Shown here: positions 20,301 through 28,554 of the stretch, one piece after another | Position numbering within the stretch: position 1 is the stretch's first letter | How the letters are laid out: each line of letters opens with the position of its first letter | NCBI RefSeq assembly: GCF_003729955.1 | Contig: NZ_RJTX01000002.1 | Coordinates: 620,001 to 684,000, forward strand | Source: Chryseobacterium daecheongense | GTDB lineage: Bacteria > Bacteroidota > Bacteroidia > Flavobacteriales > Weeksellaceae | Direction of reading: 5' to 3' | Length of the DNA: 64,000 bases | Position numbers and translations under genes: made by a program | Notes under the pieces: model-generated | What the model saw: the letters and a program-made list of their open reading frames with translations, nothing else | Database searches by the model: none | Told to the model about the DNA's origin: nothing

Positions 20301-21738
20301 AGACGGAGGAGAATCAAGGCTTCGTCCCGTTCTGATGACGGCTTTTGTGGCCTCATTAGGATTTATTCCAATGGCTGTCAGTAATGGTGCCGGAGCAGAG
20401 GTACAGCGGCCTTTGGCAACTGTCGTTATTGGTGGGCTGATGGTGGCTACTTTTCTTACCCTGTTCGTTTTACCATTGCTTTACGTAAATATTGAAAAAG
20501 GATTTAAAATGAAAAAAAAGAATAATAAAAACTTGGCAGCTGTATTGATTTTGATTTTCGGTCTAGCAGGAATCGGGATTAAATCCCAAACTCCGATCAG
20601 TTTGCAGAATGCTATTAATATGGCATTGGAGAACAATAGAAACCTTAACAATGAAAAACTTAAAACGGAGTATTCAAAAGCGTTGATCAAATCGGCCAAT
20701 GATATTCCACAGACAGGAATTACAATGGATTACGGGCAGATCAATAGTGCTTATAACGATATGAAATTCGGGGTATCACAGAATATAGCATTTCCAACAA
20801 TGTATAAAAAACAGAAGAATGTATACACGGAAGAATGGAAAAAATCCATGTTAAACGTTTCTTTTAAAGAATATGAGCTAAAGAAAGCGGTGAGTCTTAC
20901 TTTTTATAATATTTTATATTGGAAAGAAAAAGAAAAACTCCTTCAGGAAACTTTAAAGCTATATACTGATTTTCTGGATAAAGCAAGCCTTCGTTTGAAG
21001 GCAGGGGAGAGTAATATTCTGGAAAAAACAACAGCTTCCAACCAGAAGTCAGCGATAGAAATTCAGTTAAAGCAGGTAGAGCAGGAACTTTCTGTTTTAG
21101 GATATCAGCTTCAGTGGCTTTTAAATTCCGAAACAGATTTTCTGCCGGAAGATCAGAAAATTTTTCATGGCGGTCTTCAAGATGAGCTTAGCCTACATCC
21201 TGCCATCAAAGTACTGCAGCAGCAGAAAAATGTATATGAGCAACAGATTGTTCTTGAAAAGGCAAAAATGCTTCCTGGGCTTCAGCTAGCTTACAATCTC
21301 AACAGCTTCAGAGGAATGGGTGCTGATGATAACGTATACAACTCTGCACCACAGTTTCATTCCGTACAGCTGGGGGTTTCTGTTCCTGTTTTTTCAGGAG
21401 GACAGAAGTCAAGAATACAGGCCGCTAAAATTGCTGAATCAGTTGCTGAAAACGATTTGATAAATACGGAATTTGCTTTGAAAAGTCAACTTAAAAAGAC
21501 AGCGCATATCTATCAGACCAATCTTGATATTGTTTCCCGATATGAAAGCTCAGAATTGAAAAATGCGGATGTCATTACTGAAACAGCTAAAAAACAGTTT
21601 CTTGCCGGGGAGATTAATTATCTGGAGTTTGTCATACTGGTCAATCAGGCGATTACCTTAAAGAATAATTATACCGACGCTGTATGGAAACTGAATCAAA
21701 GCGGTATAGAACTGGAATACATTACTTTAAATCCTTAA
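17395..21738 (+). CDS. CusA/CzcA-type heavy-metal RND efflux pump fused to TolC-like outer-membrane channel
   Basis: 1447 residues. Residues 1-1038 are a complete HME-RND pump: the first TM is at 10-30, TM4 carries LGALDFGLIIDGAVIIVE near 398-415 (the proton-relay aspartates of metal RND pumps), there are two large periplasmic loops, and GVAVLNGIVLISEFNRL lies near 940. Residues 1039-1447 are an outer-membrane efflux protein, beginning with an in-frame Met and a signal-peptide-like MKKKNNKNLAAVLILIFGLAG, then the coiled-coil repeats of the TolC family. The fusion is open throughout with no stop. It exports mono- or divalent metal ions with the adaptor encoded 2 bp downstream. Ion specificity is not determinable here. 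Confidence 0.92.
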   Translation: MLTKIIEFSVKNKLIIALLVLGLIGVGAYQVTKLPIDAVPDITNNQVQVITTAPSFGATDIERLVTFPIEQANNNISGLKEIRSFSRFGLSLVTIVFEDDVDIYWARQQVAERLQQVKAVIPQGIGNPELGPISTGLGEIFQYVIRPEKGYEKRYNITELRTIQDWIVRRQLLGVKGVAEISSFGGKLKQYEIAVNPDKLNAYGITINDVFDALQANNQNTGGAYIEKGPTVLYIRSEGLVGSIEEINNISIATKTNDVPLFIRDIAEVKPGFATRYGAMTFNDQGEVSGAVVMMLKGENSNQVIKNVKEKIAQVQKTLPKGVVIEPFLDRTKMVNNAIGTVEKNLTEGALIVVFVLVLFLGNIRAGLLVASVIPLAMLFAICMMNLFGVSGNLMSLGALDFGLIIDGAVIIVESVLHQFSHNSKFKKILSVGPSEMDTIVVDSAGKMMNSAVFGQIIILIVYLPILTLQGIEGKMFKPMAQTVAFALLGAFLLSLTYIPMMSAVLLRKRSEKPTFSDRIMKKAEKIYLNTLLKLLRISKTVFVIVAVLFIMAVFILSRMGGEFIPSLEEGDFAVDTRVLPGSNLTTTIESTQKAAHILKSRFPEVEKVVTKIGSGEVPTDPMPMDASDMMVILKDKKEWTSASTFPELAEKMGKQLQDVPGITASFQFPVQMRFNELMTGARQDVVIKIFGEDLDVLSQNAQKLGQIIETVEGTQNLYIEPVSGMPQVIIEYNRPLIAQYHLSIADINRIVNTAFAGQSTGLVFEGEKRFDMVVRLDTKDRKNVTDIKNLLVPTPFGNQIPLSQLAKIEVKNGPNQIQRENAQRRIVVGFNIKGRDVQSIVEELQHKADQKMKLPTGYYMTYGGSFENLNKAKQRLMIAVPIALALIFVMLFLAFNSIKESLLIYTAIPLSIIGGVFLMALRGMPFSISAGVGFIALFGVAVLNGIVLISEFNRLRKRGITNIVRIIVDGGESRLRPVLMTAFVASLGFIPMAVSNGAGAEVQRPLATVVIGGLMVATFLTLFVLPLLYVNIEKGFKMKKKNNKNLAAVLILIFGLAGIGIKSQTPISLQNAINMALENNRNLNNEKLKTEYSKALIKSANDIPQTGITMDYGQINSAYNDMKFGVSQNIAFPTMYKKQKNVYTEEWKKSMLNVSFKEYELKKAVSLTFYNILYWKEKEKLLQETLKLYTDFLDKASLRLKAGESNILEKTTASNQKSAIEIQLKQVEQELSVLGYQLQWLLNSETDFLPEDQKIFHGGLQDELSLHPAIKVLQQQKNVYEQQIVLEKAKMLPGLQLAYNLNSFRGMGADDNVYNSAPQFHSVQLGVSVPVFSGGQKSRIQAAKIAESVAENDLINTEFALKSQLKKTAHIYQTNLDIVSRYESSELKNADVITETAKKQFLAGEINYLEFVILVNQAITLKNNYTDAVWKLNQSGIELEYITLNP

Positions 21739-21740
21739 CA

Positions 21741-22886
21741 ATGAAATTTAAACTTAAAATTATATCATATTCCTTATCCATAGGATTACTCATATTTTAC
21801 CAATGTAAAGACCATGAAAAAATAGAGACGGTTTCTGCTGCCTCTAAAGATGAAAATGTAGTAGTTCTTACCGATGCCCAATTGCGAAATGCTCCGATAG
21901 AAACAACAACGCTTTCTTTACAGAAGATTTCTTCGGTTTTAAAGCTTAACGGAATGATTGATGTACCTCCGCAAAATTTGGTTTCAGTCAGTATTCCTTT
22001 AGGGGGATACCTTACATCGAGCAGTCTGCTTCCCGGTAAACCTGTATCAAAAGGACAGGTGATCGCTGTTATTGAAAATCCACAGTTTATACAGCTTCAG
22101 CAGGATTATTTGATGGCAAAATCTAAATTGCATTTTGCCCAATTGGACTATAACCGTCAGAAAACACTAAACCAAAGCCAGGCAACCAGTGATAAGGTGA
22201 TGCAGCAGGCACAGTCTGAAATGAACAACCAGAAGATCTTAATGAACTCTCTGGCTCAACAGCTTCGTCTTATCAATATCAACCCCGAATCACTAAGCTC
22301 AGGAAACATTACGAAAAGCGTACCTGTTTATAGCAGTATTAACGGTTTTGTCAGTAAGGTAAATGTGAATATTGGAAAATATGTAAATCCATCTGATGTG
22401 CTTTTTGAATTAATTAATCCGGATGATATCCATCTTAATCTTAAAGTATATGAAAAGGATTTGCAAAACCTGAACAAAGGGCAACGATTTGCAGCATATA
22501 CTAATACCGATCCGGATAAAAAGTATTATGGAGAAATCTTATTGATAAGTAAAGATGTCAATCCCGGAGGTTGGGCTGAAGTACATTGCCATTTTGAAAA
22601 ATATGACCAGAGCCTTGTTCCTGGAATGTATATGAATGCCGAAATAGAAACGAGTACTTCTTTCTCCAACGCAGTTCCCGAAGAGAGCATAGTTAATTTT
22701 GAGGGGAAAGACTTTGTTTTTGTCGAAGAAAAAAAGCAGACCTACAGGTTAACTCCTGTAACATTGGGTGAAACTGAAAACGGATTCATACAGATACTCA
22801 ATTTTAATGATTTTAATAATAAAAAAATTGTAACCAAAAATGCCTATACACTTCTTATGAAACTTAAAAATACAGAAGAAGAATAG
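21741..22886 (+). CDS. Efflux RND transporter periplasmic adaptor subunit (CusB-like lipoprotein)
   Basis: 381 residues. The start MKFKLKIISYSLSIG is 2 bp after the pump stop; an upstream in-frame ATG at 21684 overlaps the pump and is rejected. A hydrophobic leader ends in IFYQC, a plausible lipobox, so the protein is probably anchored as a lipoprotein. The barrel-sandwich lipoyl half-motifs (VSVSIPLGGYLTS ... GKPVSKGQVIAVIE) flank a Gln-rich helical hairpin at about 115-190, then the beta-barrel domain (KSVPVYSSINGFVSKV ... FVEEKKQTYRLTPV). It links the inner-membrane pump to its outer channel domain. Confidence 0.9.
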   Translation: MKFKLKIISYSLSIGLLIFYQCKDHEKIETVSAASKDENVVVLTDAQLRNAPIETTTLSLQKISSVLKLNGMIDVPPQNLVSVSIPLGGYLTSSSLLPGKPVSKGQVIAVIENPQFIQLQQDYLMAKSKLHFAQLDYNRQKTLNQSQATSDKVMQQAQSEMNNQKILMNSLAQQLRLININPESLSSGNITKSVPVYSSINGFVSKVNVNIGKYVNPSDVLFELINPDDIHLNLKVYEKDLQNLNKGQRFAAYTNTDPDKKYYGEILLISKDVNPGGWAEVHCHFEKYDQSLVPGMYMNAEIETSTSFSNAVPEESIVNFEGKDFVFVEEKKQTYRLTPVTLGETENGFIQILNFNDFNNKKIVTKNAYTLLMKLKNTEEE

Positions 22887-22937
22887 CTTGTAATAAATGA
22901 AGAATTATTCTAAAAAATTAAATAAGATATAAAAATA

Positions 22938-23402
22938 ATGAAAACATCATCTTTAATAAAAAAAGGAGCCGGACTTATTGTGCTATTGATAATTATTATT
23001 CAATTTTTTGATACTGATGAAAATATAGCAGCTGCGCCCTCAGAAAATGCAATTGAAAAACATTATCAGGTGCCATCTCATGTACGGGGTTTACTAAAAA
23101 CAAGCTGTTATGATTGTCATTCTAATAATACAGCTTATCCATGGTACAGTAGGATACAGCCAATAAAATGGTGGTTGGCAGACCATGTCAATTCAGGAAA
23201 ACGACATTTGAATTTTGATGAATTCAACACATACTCTAATGAAAAAAAATTGGAAAAATTAGATGAGATTGCTGAGACGGTAACAAACGGAGAAATGCCT
23301 CTTACTTCATATACAGTTATCCATCATAATGCAAAATTATCTTCCGCAGATAAATCAGAAATAGAAAAGTGGGCAGCTGAAATTAAAAAACAGATCGAAT
23401 AA
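22938..23402 (+). CDS. Heme-binding domain protein (CxxCH)
   Basis: 154 residues with an N-terminal membrane anchor (GAGLIVLLIIIIQFFD). The single c-type heme motif is CYDCHSNNT near residue 54, followed by YPWYSRIQPIKWWLADHV, the pattern of the small haem-binding-domain family frequent in Bacteroidota. It is on the same strand 51 bp after the adaptor, so it may be cotranscribed with the efflux operon. It is probably periplasmic. Its redox partner is unknown. Confidence 0.85.
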   Translation: MKTSSLIKKGAGLIVLLIIIIQFFDTDENIAAAPSENAIEKHYQVPSHVRGLLKTSCYDCHSNNTAYPWYSRIQPIKWWLADHVNSGKRHLNFDEFNTYSNEKKLEKLDEIAETVTNGEMPLTSYTVIHHNAKLSSADKSEIEKWAAEIKKQIE

Positions 23403-23420
23403 CAGCTGAAAAGGCAGAGG

Positions 23421-24146
23421 TTATCTTAATCTTCTTTTCAGGGAATAGTATTTAAATAAAAGTCTATCATACCATTGGGCAAATAATAGTAAAGCAACCG
23501 GAATAAAAAGGGTCTTCAATTGAAAATGCTGATAGGAGAATCCACCAATGATTCCGCCCAAAAAGAAACAGCTAATGATCATTAATTTTAAGAAGATACT
23601 TTTATTCAGTTGAATTCTTCTTCCTTTTTCTTTGTTAAAAAGGAGTTGTGACAACTCTATTCCTAAATCTGTAAAAAGCCCTGTGAGATGAGTGGTTCTT
23701 ACAACTGATTGAGATACACGGGTAACAAGGGCATTTTGAAGTCCCATGGCAAAAAGCAATGCCGAAGAAATTATAAGGGGAACAGAAGGACGGTCTGGTA
23801 AGAGTTCGGGTGAAAAACCAACAGCAAGCATGATTATAATTTCAACAGACAAAGGAATTATATAAGAAGTGTGAGATTTGTGTTTTGAGGCCCATTCTAT
23901 AATAATTCCCGAAAAAAAGGCACCCAGTAAGAAAAACAAAATATAGAACAAATAAATAAATGCCATCTTATAATTCTTTAAAAACAGTTCTTCAGAGAAA
24001 TAAGCAAAATGCCCTGTAACATTGGTGGTGAGTGTACTTACAGAGAGAACCCCTGTGATATTCACTAACCCTGCAACACAAGATAAGATAGAAGCTAGTT
24101 TTAAATTATGGGAGTAGGTTCGTCCTTTCCCTTTATGTCTAAACAT
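23421..24146 (-). CDS. YoaK/DUF1275 family membrane protein
   Basis: 241 residues, about six TM segments. The N-terminus has LASILSCVAGLVNITGVL and TLTTNVTGHFAYFSE, then RTTHLTGLFTDLGIELSQL, the two conserved half-motifs of the YoaK/DUF1275 family. The first TM repeat carries GHF and the second HLTG. The transported or sensed molecule is unknown. It converges on the heme-binding gene (18-bp gap) and lies 84 bp downstream of the Crp-type regulator on the same strand. Confidence 0.85.
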   Translation of the reverse strand: MFRHKGKGRTYSHNLKLASILSCVAGLVNITGVLSVSTLTTNVTGHFAYFSEELFLKNYKMAFIYLFYILFFLLGAFFSGIIIEWASKHKSHTSYIIPLSVEIIIMLAVGFSPELLPDRPSVPLIISSALLFAMGLQNALVTRVSQSVVRTTHLTGLFTDLGIELSQLLFNKEKGRRIQLNKSIFLKLMIISCFFLGGIIGGFSYQHFQLKTLFIPVALLLFAQWYDRLLFKYYSLKRRLR

Positions 24147-24230
24147 GGATCATTCCTTTAAAGTTATTATTTATGGCGGAAAAAACAAATATGCAGTTTA
24201 TCAGAGGAGAGTATAAAGCAAAAAGATTAT

Positions 24231-24914
24231 TTATCTGTAGATATTTGCAATACGGGTAAGTCTTTCCAAGTCTGTTAATTGTATTTTTCTTCCTTCCATT
24301 ACAATGAGATGATCTTCCCTGAAATCATGAAGTATCCGGGCCAATGTTTCATTAGCTGTTCCTACCATATTGGCGAGATCAGCCCGGGAAAGAGTGATGT
24401 ATACTTTATCTGAAATATCCGATTTATATTTCTTATGCAGGATTAATAAGCTGAGTGCCACACGCTCCCTTACAGTGCGCTGAGACAGAACTGTCATCAG
24501 GTTAGCCATTACACTGAATTCATGGCTAAGGCTTTTAAGAAGCAGTTTAGAAAATATCTCTGACCGATCAAGGATACTTAAAAAATCCTCCTTTGAGATA
24601 AAAGCAATAACAGAATTTTCGATGGTTTGAGTGGTATCCCCGTAAGAGTCATTACTTAATATCGCTGAATATCCAAAAAATTCTCCTGCATTATAGATGT
24701 AAATAATTTGTTCTCTGCCATCATTGTCCACCTTATATTTTTTTACTTTCCCTTTTTTTAAAAAAAATATACCATTAGGAATAGTTCCTTCGGTGAATAT
24801 AGCATCATTTTTACGATAATTTTTAACCTGCATTACTTTTTGAAGCATCTCCTTATCATATTCAGAAAGCTCCTCAAAAAGATATTGATTATTAAAAATA
24901 AACTTTGAAATCAT
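24231..24914 (-). CDS. Crp/Fnr-family transcriptional regulator
   Basis: 227 residues: a cyclic-nucleotide-binding-like beta-roll (about 20-130, with FTEGTIPNGIFFLKKG and GEFFGYSAI), a dimer helix and a winged HTH (SRADLANMVGTANETLARIL, about 175-195). The recognition helix has E-T-x-x-R, which in CRP and FNR contacts TTGA-type half-sites. There are no cysteines in the protein, so it cannot carry an FNR-type Fe-S cluster, and its ligand is unknown. It is divergent from pckA. An FNR-like box in the shared intergenic region is its obvious candidate target. Confidence 0.9.
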   Translation of the reverse strand: MISKFIFNNQYLFEELSEYDKEMLQKVMQVKNYRKNDAIFTEGTIPNGIFFLKKGKVKKYKVDNDGREQIIYIYNAGEFFGYSAILSNDSYGDTTQTIENSVIAFISKEDFLSILDRSEIFSKLLLKSLSHEFSVMANLMTVLSQRTVRERVALSLLILHKKYKSDISDKVYITLSRADLANMVGTANETLARILHDFREDHLIVMEGRKIQLTDLERLTRIANIYR

Positions 24915-24951
24915 GGGTTACTAAATTAGGTAATTTTATGTCAATATAAAT

Positions 24952-24965
24952 TTGACTTAAATCAA
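24952..24965. promoter_or_regulatory. FNR/CRP-like operator between crp-type gene and pckA
   Basis: TTGACTTAAATCAA differs from the FNR consensus TTGAT-N4-ATCAA by one base. It is centred roughly 51 bp upstream of the TATTTTTG -7 element of pckA, which puts it about 60-65 bp upstream of the likely start. That is a classical activating distance, and the promoter lacks a TTG -33 element. The adjoining regulator has the matching E-T-x-x-R recognition helix. Confidence 0.6.
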
Positions 24966-25009
24966 GTTTATGAAAGATATGCATCATTTATCCTTCTCTA
25001 TAAAGCAAT

Positions 25010-25017
25010 TATTTTTG
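25010..25017 (+). promoter_or_regulatory. -7 promoter element (TAnnTTTG) of pckA operon
   Basis: TATTTTTG is an exact match to the flavobacterial -7 consensus, 26 bp before the pckA ATG. The absence of an upstream TTG suggests dependence on an activator, probably acting at the 24952-24965 box. Confidence 0.5.
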
Positions 25018-25043
25018 TAACCATTGAAACCGGAATTTATTTT

Positions 25044-26633
25044 ATGGAATATTTAGAATCTTTAAGGAAAATTGGAATAATACCTAATAAAGAAGTCTAT
25101 AGCAATTTGTCTGTATCCCAGTTGATATCTCAAACTCTGAGAAAAAATCAGGGAATTATTACAAGTTCAGGTGCTTTGGCTTGTGATACGGGTGAATTTA
25201 CCGGCCGTTCGCCAAAAGATAAGTATATCGTTATTGATGATAATACCAGAGATTCTATTTGGTGGGGAGAGGTTAATCAACCTTTTAATCCGGAGGATTT
25301 TGACAGGTTATATGATAGTGTTATTGCACATCTTTCAGACAGGGATATATATGTAAGAGACGTTTATGCTTGTGCAAAACCTGAATATAGGCTCAATATA
25401 AAAGTTATCACCGAGACTGCCTGGTCCAATTTATTTGTCAACAATCTTTTTCTCCGACCTACGGAAAAGGAACTGGAAACTTTTCAGCATGAATGGCTAA
25501 TCCTTAATGCTCCCGATTTCAAGGCTGATCCCGAAATTCACAATACCCGTCAGCATAATTTTACGATTATCAACTTCACCAGGAAAATAATTCTTATTGG
25601 AGGAAGTGCCTATACCGGCGAAATCAAAAAGGGAATTTTTACAGTATTGAACTATATCCTGCCGTTTGAGAAAAATGTGCTCTCTATGCACTGCTCTGCC
25701 AACATTGGGACCAGGGGAGATACATCCGTATTTTTTGGACTCTCAGGAACAGGAAAAACAACGCTTTCGGCAGATCCCTCAAGAAAGTTAATCGGTGATG
25801 ATGAACACGGGTGGGATCATGAAAGTGTTTTTAACTTTGAAGGAGGTTGTTACGCCAAATGTGTTAATTTGAGTAAAGAAAAAGAACCGCAGATATTTTC
25901 AGCAATCCGTTCAGGAACTTTACTTGAGAATGTCCGGTTTTTTGAAGGAACAGATATTGTTGATTATGATAACGTTTCAGTAACAGAAAATACACGAGCC
26001 GCTTATCCGATTGACTTCATTGATAATGCGGTGCATCCTTCCATAGGAAAAACTCCTGATCATATTTTCTTTTTAACCTGTGATGCATTCGGAGTTCTTC
26101 CTCCCATATCAAAATTATCGGTAGGGCAGGCTATGTATCATTTTATTTCAGGTTATACTGCAAAAGTGGCTGGCACTGAAGCTGGTATTACAGAACCACA
26201 GACAACCTTTTCGGCATGTTTTGGCAAGCCTTTTTTACCGCTTCATCCTACGAAGTATGCGGAGCTGTTAGGAAAGAAGCTAAAAGGAAGTAACATCAAT
26301 GTTTGGCTTATTAATACTGGCTGGTCCGGAGGTGCTTATGGTATCGGAGAGCGTATAAAGCTGGCTTATACCAGAGCTATGATCTCAGCAGTCCTTGAAA
26401 ATAAACTGGAAAAAGTAGATTTCATAAAAGATCCCGTATTTGGACTTCAAATGCCGGTGGAGTGTGAAGGTGTTCCATCTGAGATTTTAAACCCTAGAAA
26501 CACTTGGAATAAATCCTCGGAATATGATGAAACAGCATTGCATCTTGCTGCGCAGTTTGTGCAAAACTTTAAGTCTTTTGAATCCTTTGCGGATAAAGAA
26601 ATACTGAATGGAGGCCCGTTGGTCCAAAATTAA
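25044..26633 (+). CDS. pckA: Phosphoenolpyruvate carboxykinase (ATP)
   Basis: 529 residues, the usual length of the ATP-type enzyme. It converts oxaloacetate plus ATP to PEP and CO2, the first committed step of gluconeogenesis, in the cytoplasm. Visible are the substrate loop TGRSPKDKYI (about 53-62), the P-loop FGLSGTGKTTLSADP (about 231-245), the metal-binding GDDEHGWD (about 252-259) and the adenine-site region NTGWSGGAYGIGERIK (about 428). It heads a five-gene operon with glycine-cleavage components, which is an unusual combination. Confidence 0.96.
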   Translation: MEYLESLRKIGIIPNKEVYSNLSVSQLISQTLRKNQGIITSSGALACDTGEFTGRSPKDKYIVIDDNTRDSIWWGEVNQPFNPEDFDRLYDSVIAHLSDRDIYVRDVYACAKPEYRLNIKVITETAWSNLFVNNLFLRPTEKELETFQHEWLILNAPDFKADPEIHNTRQHNFTIINFTRKIILIGGSAYTGEIKKGIFTVLNYILPFEKNVLSMHCSANIGTRGDTSVFFGLSGTGKTTLSADPSRKLIGDDEHGWDHESVFNFEGGCYAKCVNLSKEKEPQIFSAIRSGTLLENVRFFEGTDIVDYDNVSVTENTRAAYPIDFIDNAVHPSIGKTPDHIFFLTCDAFGVLPPISKLSVGQAMYHFISGYTAKVAGTEAGITEPQTTFSACFGKPFLPLHPTKYAELLGKKLKGSNINVWLINTGWSGGAYGIGERIKLAYTRAMISAVLENKLEKVDFIKDPVFGLQMPVECEGVPSEILNPRNTWNKSSEYDETALHLAAQFVQNFKSFESFADKEILNGGPLVQN

Positions 26634-26675
26634 ATGATAGAATAATATAGATAAACTACAAAAGATTTAGTAATA

Positions 26676-27056
26676 ATGAAGATTCCTGAAAACCTTTTAT
26701 ATACAGAAGATCATGAATGGGTTAGATTAGAAAACGATACGGCCTATATTGGGATTACCGATTTTGCTCAGCATGAATTAGGTGATATCGTATACGTAGA
26801 AATTGAAACTTTAGGAGAAGATTTGAAACAACATGACGTGTTTGGAACAGTGGAAGCAGTTAAAACAGTATCTGATTTATTTTTGCCTCTTGCAGGAGAA
26901 ATATTGGAGATTAATCCCAAATTAGAAACCCATCCTGAATTAGTAAATTCTGATCCTTATGGAGAGGGCTGGATGATTAAAATTAAGGTGGAGAATCTTT
27001 TTGATGCGGAAGGGCTATTGAGATCCGATTCGTATGCATCCTTAATCGGGCAATAA
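26676..27056 (+). CDS. gcvH: Glycine cleavage system H protein
   Basis: 126 residues, full length for GcvH. The lipoyl-domain hairpin FGTVEAVKTVSDL places the lipoyl lysine at K63, flanked by conserved Gly and Pro. The N-terminal DHEWVR and the C-terminal DPYGEGWMIKI are canonical. As lipoyl carrier it shuttles the aminomethyl group from P protein to T protein. The gene lies 3 bp upstream of gcvT. gcvP is absent from this window. Confidence 0.95.
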   Translation: MKIPENLLYTEDHEWVRLENDTAYIGITDFAQHELGDIVYVEIETLGEDLKQHDVFGTVEAVKTVSDLFLPLAGEILEINPKLETHPELVNSDPYGEGWMIKIKVENLFDAEGLLRSDSYASLIGQ

Positions 27057-27059
27057 TCA

Positions 27060-28157
27060 ATGGAAGCAGTAAAATTAAAGAAAACGGCATTTAATGCCAT
27101 GCACCATGTTTTCGGAGGGAAGATGGTAGAATATGCAGGCTATGAAATGCCCGTTCAGTACAAAGGAGTTAATCATGAACATGACACGGTAAGGAATGGT
27201 GTTGGAGTTTTTGATGTATCTCATATGGGAGAGATCTCAATACAAGGTAAAGGCTCCCTGGAGTTAATCCAGAAGATTACTAGCAATGATGTTTCAAAAC
27301 TTTATTCCGGAAAAGCTCAATATAGCTGTATGCCAAATGACACTGGTGGAATCGTGGATGATTTGCTGGTGTATAAGATAAGTGAAAATGATTATCTACT
27401 GGTTGTTAATGCTTCGAACATAGAAAAAGATCTGGACTGGATTAAAAGCCACAATTCATTTGGAGCTGAGATAAATAATATTTCAGATTCCGTTTCTCTG
27501 TTGGCTGTTCAGGGACCTAAATCTATGAAAGTTTTACAGAAGCTTACTGATGTCAATTTAGAGAAGATGGAATCTTATACTTTCACTATCGGTGAATTTG
27601 CTCATATTCCGAATGTTTTGATCTCATCAACAGGATATACAGGAGAGAAAGGATTTGAAATATATGTAGAAAACAAATATGCAACCCATTTATGGGAGGC
27701 CATATTTACTGCTGGAAAAGATGATGGTATTGAACCGATCGGATTGGCAGCAAGAGATACATTACGTTTGGAGATGGGGTATTGCCTTTACGGAAATGAT
27801 ATTAATGATTTCACTTCACCTTTGGAAGCCGGTTTGGGTTGGATAACAAAATTTACTAAGGATTTTGTTCATAGTGGATTTTTAAATATTCAAAAAAATA
27901 AAGGAATTATTAAAGAATTGGCTGGTTTTGAAATTAAAGGCAAAGGAATCCCCCGTCATGGCTATGAAATTTGGGATAGTAACCATCAAATTATTGGCAC
28001 GGTTACTTCCGGCACCATGTCTCCTACATTAAAAAGAGCGATAGGAATGGGGTATGTTTCCATTGAAAACTCTAAGCCGGGAAGTGAAGTTTTCATTAAT
28101 ATTAGAAATAAGCCTGTCAAAGCTATCATTGTTAAAACTCCATTCATTAAAAAATAG
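27060..28157 (+). CDS. gcvT: Glycine cleavage system T protein (aminomethyltransferase)
   Basis: 365 residues, canonical length. GVFDVSHMGEI near residue 50, YSCMPNDTGGIVDDLL near 90-105 (folate-binding Asp), STGYTGEKGFEIYV near 188-201 and GLAARDTLRLEMGYCLYGND near 227-246 are diagnostic of GcvT. It transfers the methylene group from H protein to tetrahydrofolate, releasing ammonia. It is in an operon with two gcvH-like genes and no gcvP or gcvL, so it must use P and L proteins encoded elsewhere or serve another methylene-transfer purpose. Confidence 0.95.
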   Translation: MEAVKLKKTAFNAMHHVFGGKMVEYAGYEMPVQYKGVNHEHDTVRNGVGVFDVSHMGEISIQGKGSLELIQKITSNDVSKLYSGKAQYSCMPNDTGGIVDDLLVYKISENDYLLVVNASNIEKDLDWIKSHNSFGAEINNISDSVSLLAVQGPKSMKVLQKLTDVNLEKMESYTFTIGEFAHIPNVLISSTGYTGEKGFEIYVENKYATHLWEAIFTAGKDDGIEPIGLAARDTLRLEMGYCLYGNDINDFTSPLEAGLGWITKFTKDFVHSGFLNIQKNKGIIKELAGFEIKGKGIPRHGYEIWDSNHQIIGTVTSGTMSPTLKRAIGMGYVSIENSKPGSEVFINIRNKPVKAIIVKTPFIKK

Positions 28158-28182
28158 GTTATTTATTAGATTATAAAGTTGT

Positions 28183-28554
28183 ATGATCGTTCTTAAAAAT
28201 TTTTATTATACTGAAAATCACTTGTGGTTAAGAAAAATTGGAATATATGATTTTTGTATCGGTATCACAGATTTTGCCCAAAAAGAAATAGGAGAAATTC
28301 ACCTGATTGAATTTAATGAAAAACAAGGCGTCATACGAAAAGGTGAATCTTGGGGAAGTGTATATGGAATCAATAAGACCTTTCAGCTTATAGCTCCTTG
28401 TGATTGTAAGATTATAGAAGTAAATCAAAATATAACTATAAAGCCTTCCCATATCAATACGGATCCTTACAATTGCTGGTTTTTTATTCTTTCAGCCAAT
28501 ATCTCTGCGGGCGAATTTTTGACATATAAAGAATATACACAAATAATAAAATGA
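28183..28554 (+). CDS. Degenerate GcvH-like protein lacking the lipoyl lysine position
   Basis: 123 residues that align end to end with the upstream GcvH (ENHLWLR ... CIGITDFAQKEIGEI ... INTDPYNCWFFIL). At the lipoylation hairpin the sequence is WGSVYGINKTFQLIAPCDC: the acceptor lysine is replaced by Asn64, with a Lys one residue later, and a Cys-Asp-Cys follows at 73-75. It therefore probably cannot be lipoylated normally. The fold seems kept, which suggests a scaffold or alternative carrier role. Its stop overlaps the start of the methyltransferase gene (ATGA), so the two are translationally coupled. Confidence 0.8.
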   Translation: MIVLKNFYYTENHLWLRKIGIYDFCIGITDFAQKEIGEIHLIEFNEKQGVIRKGESWGSVYGINKTFQLIAPCDCKIIEVNQNITIKPSHINTDPYNCWFFILSANISAGEFLTYKEYTQIIK

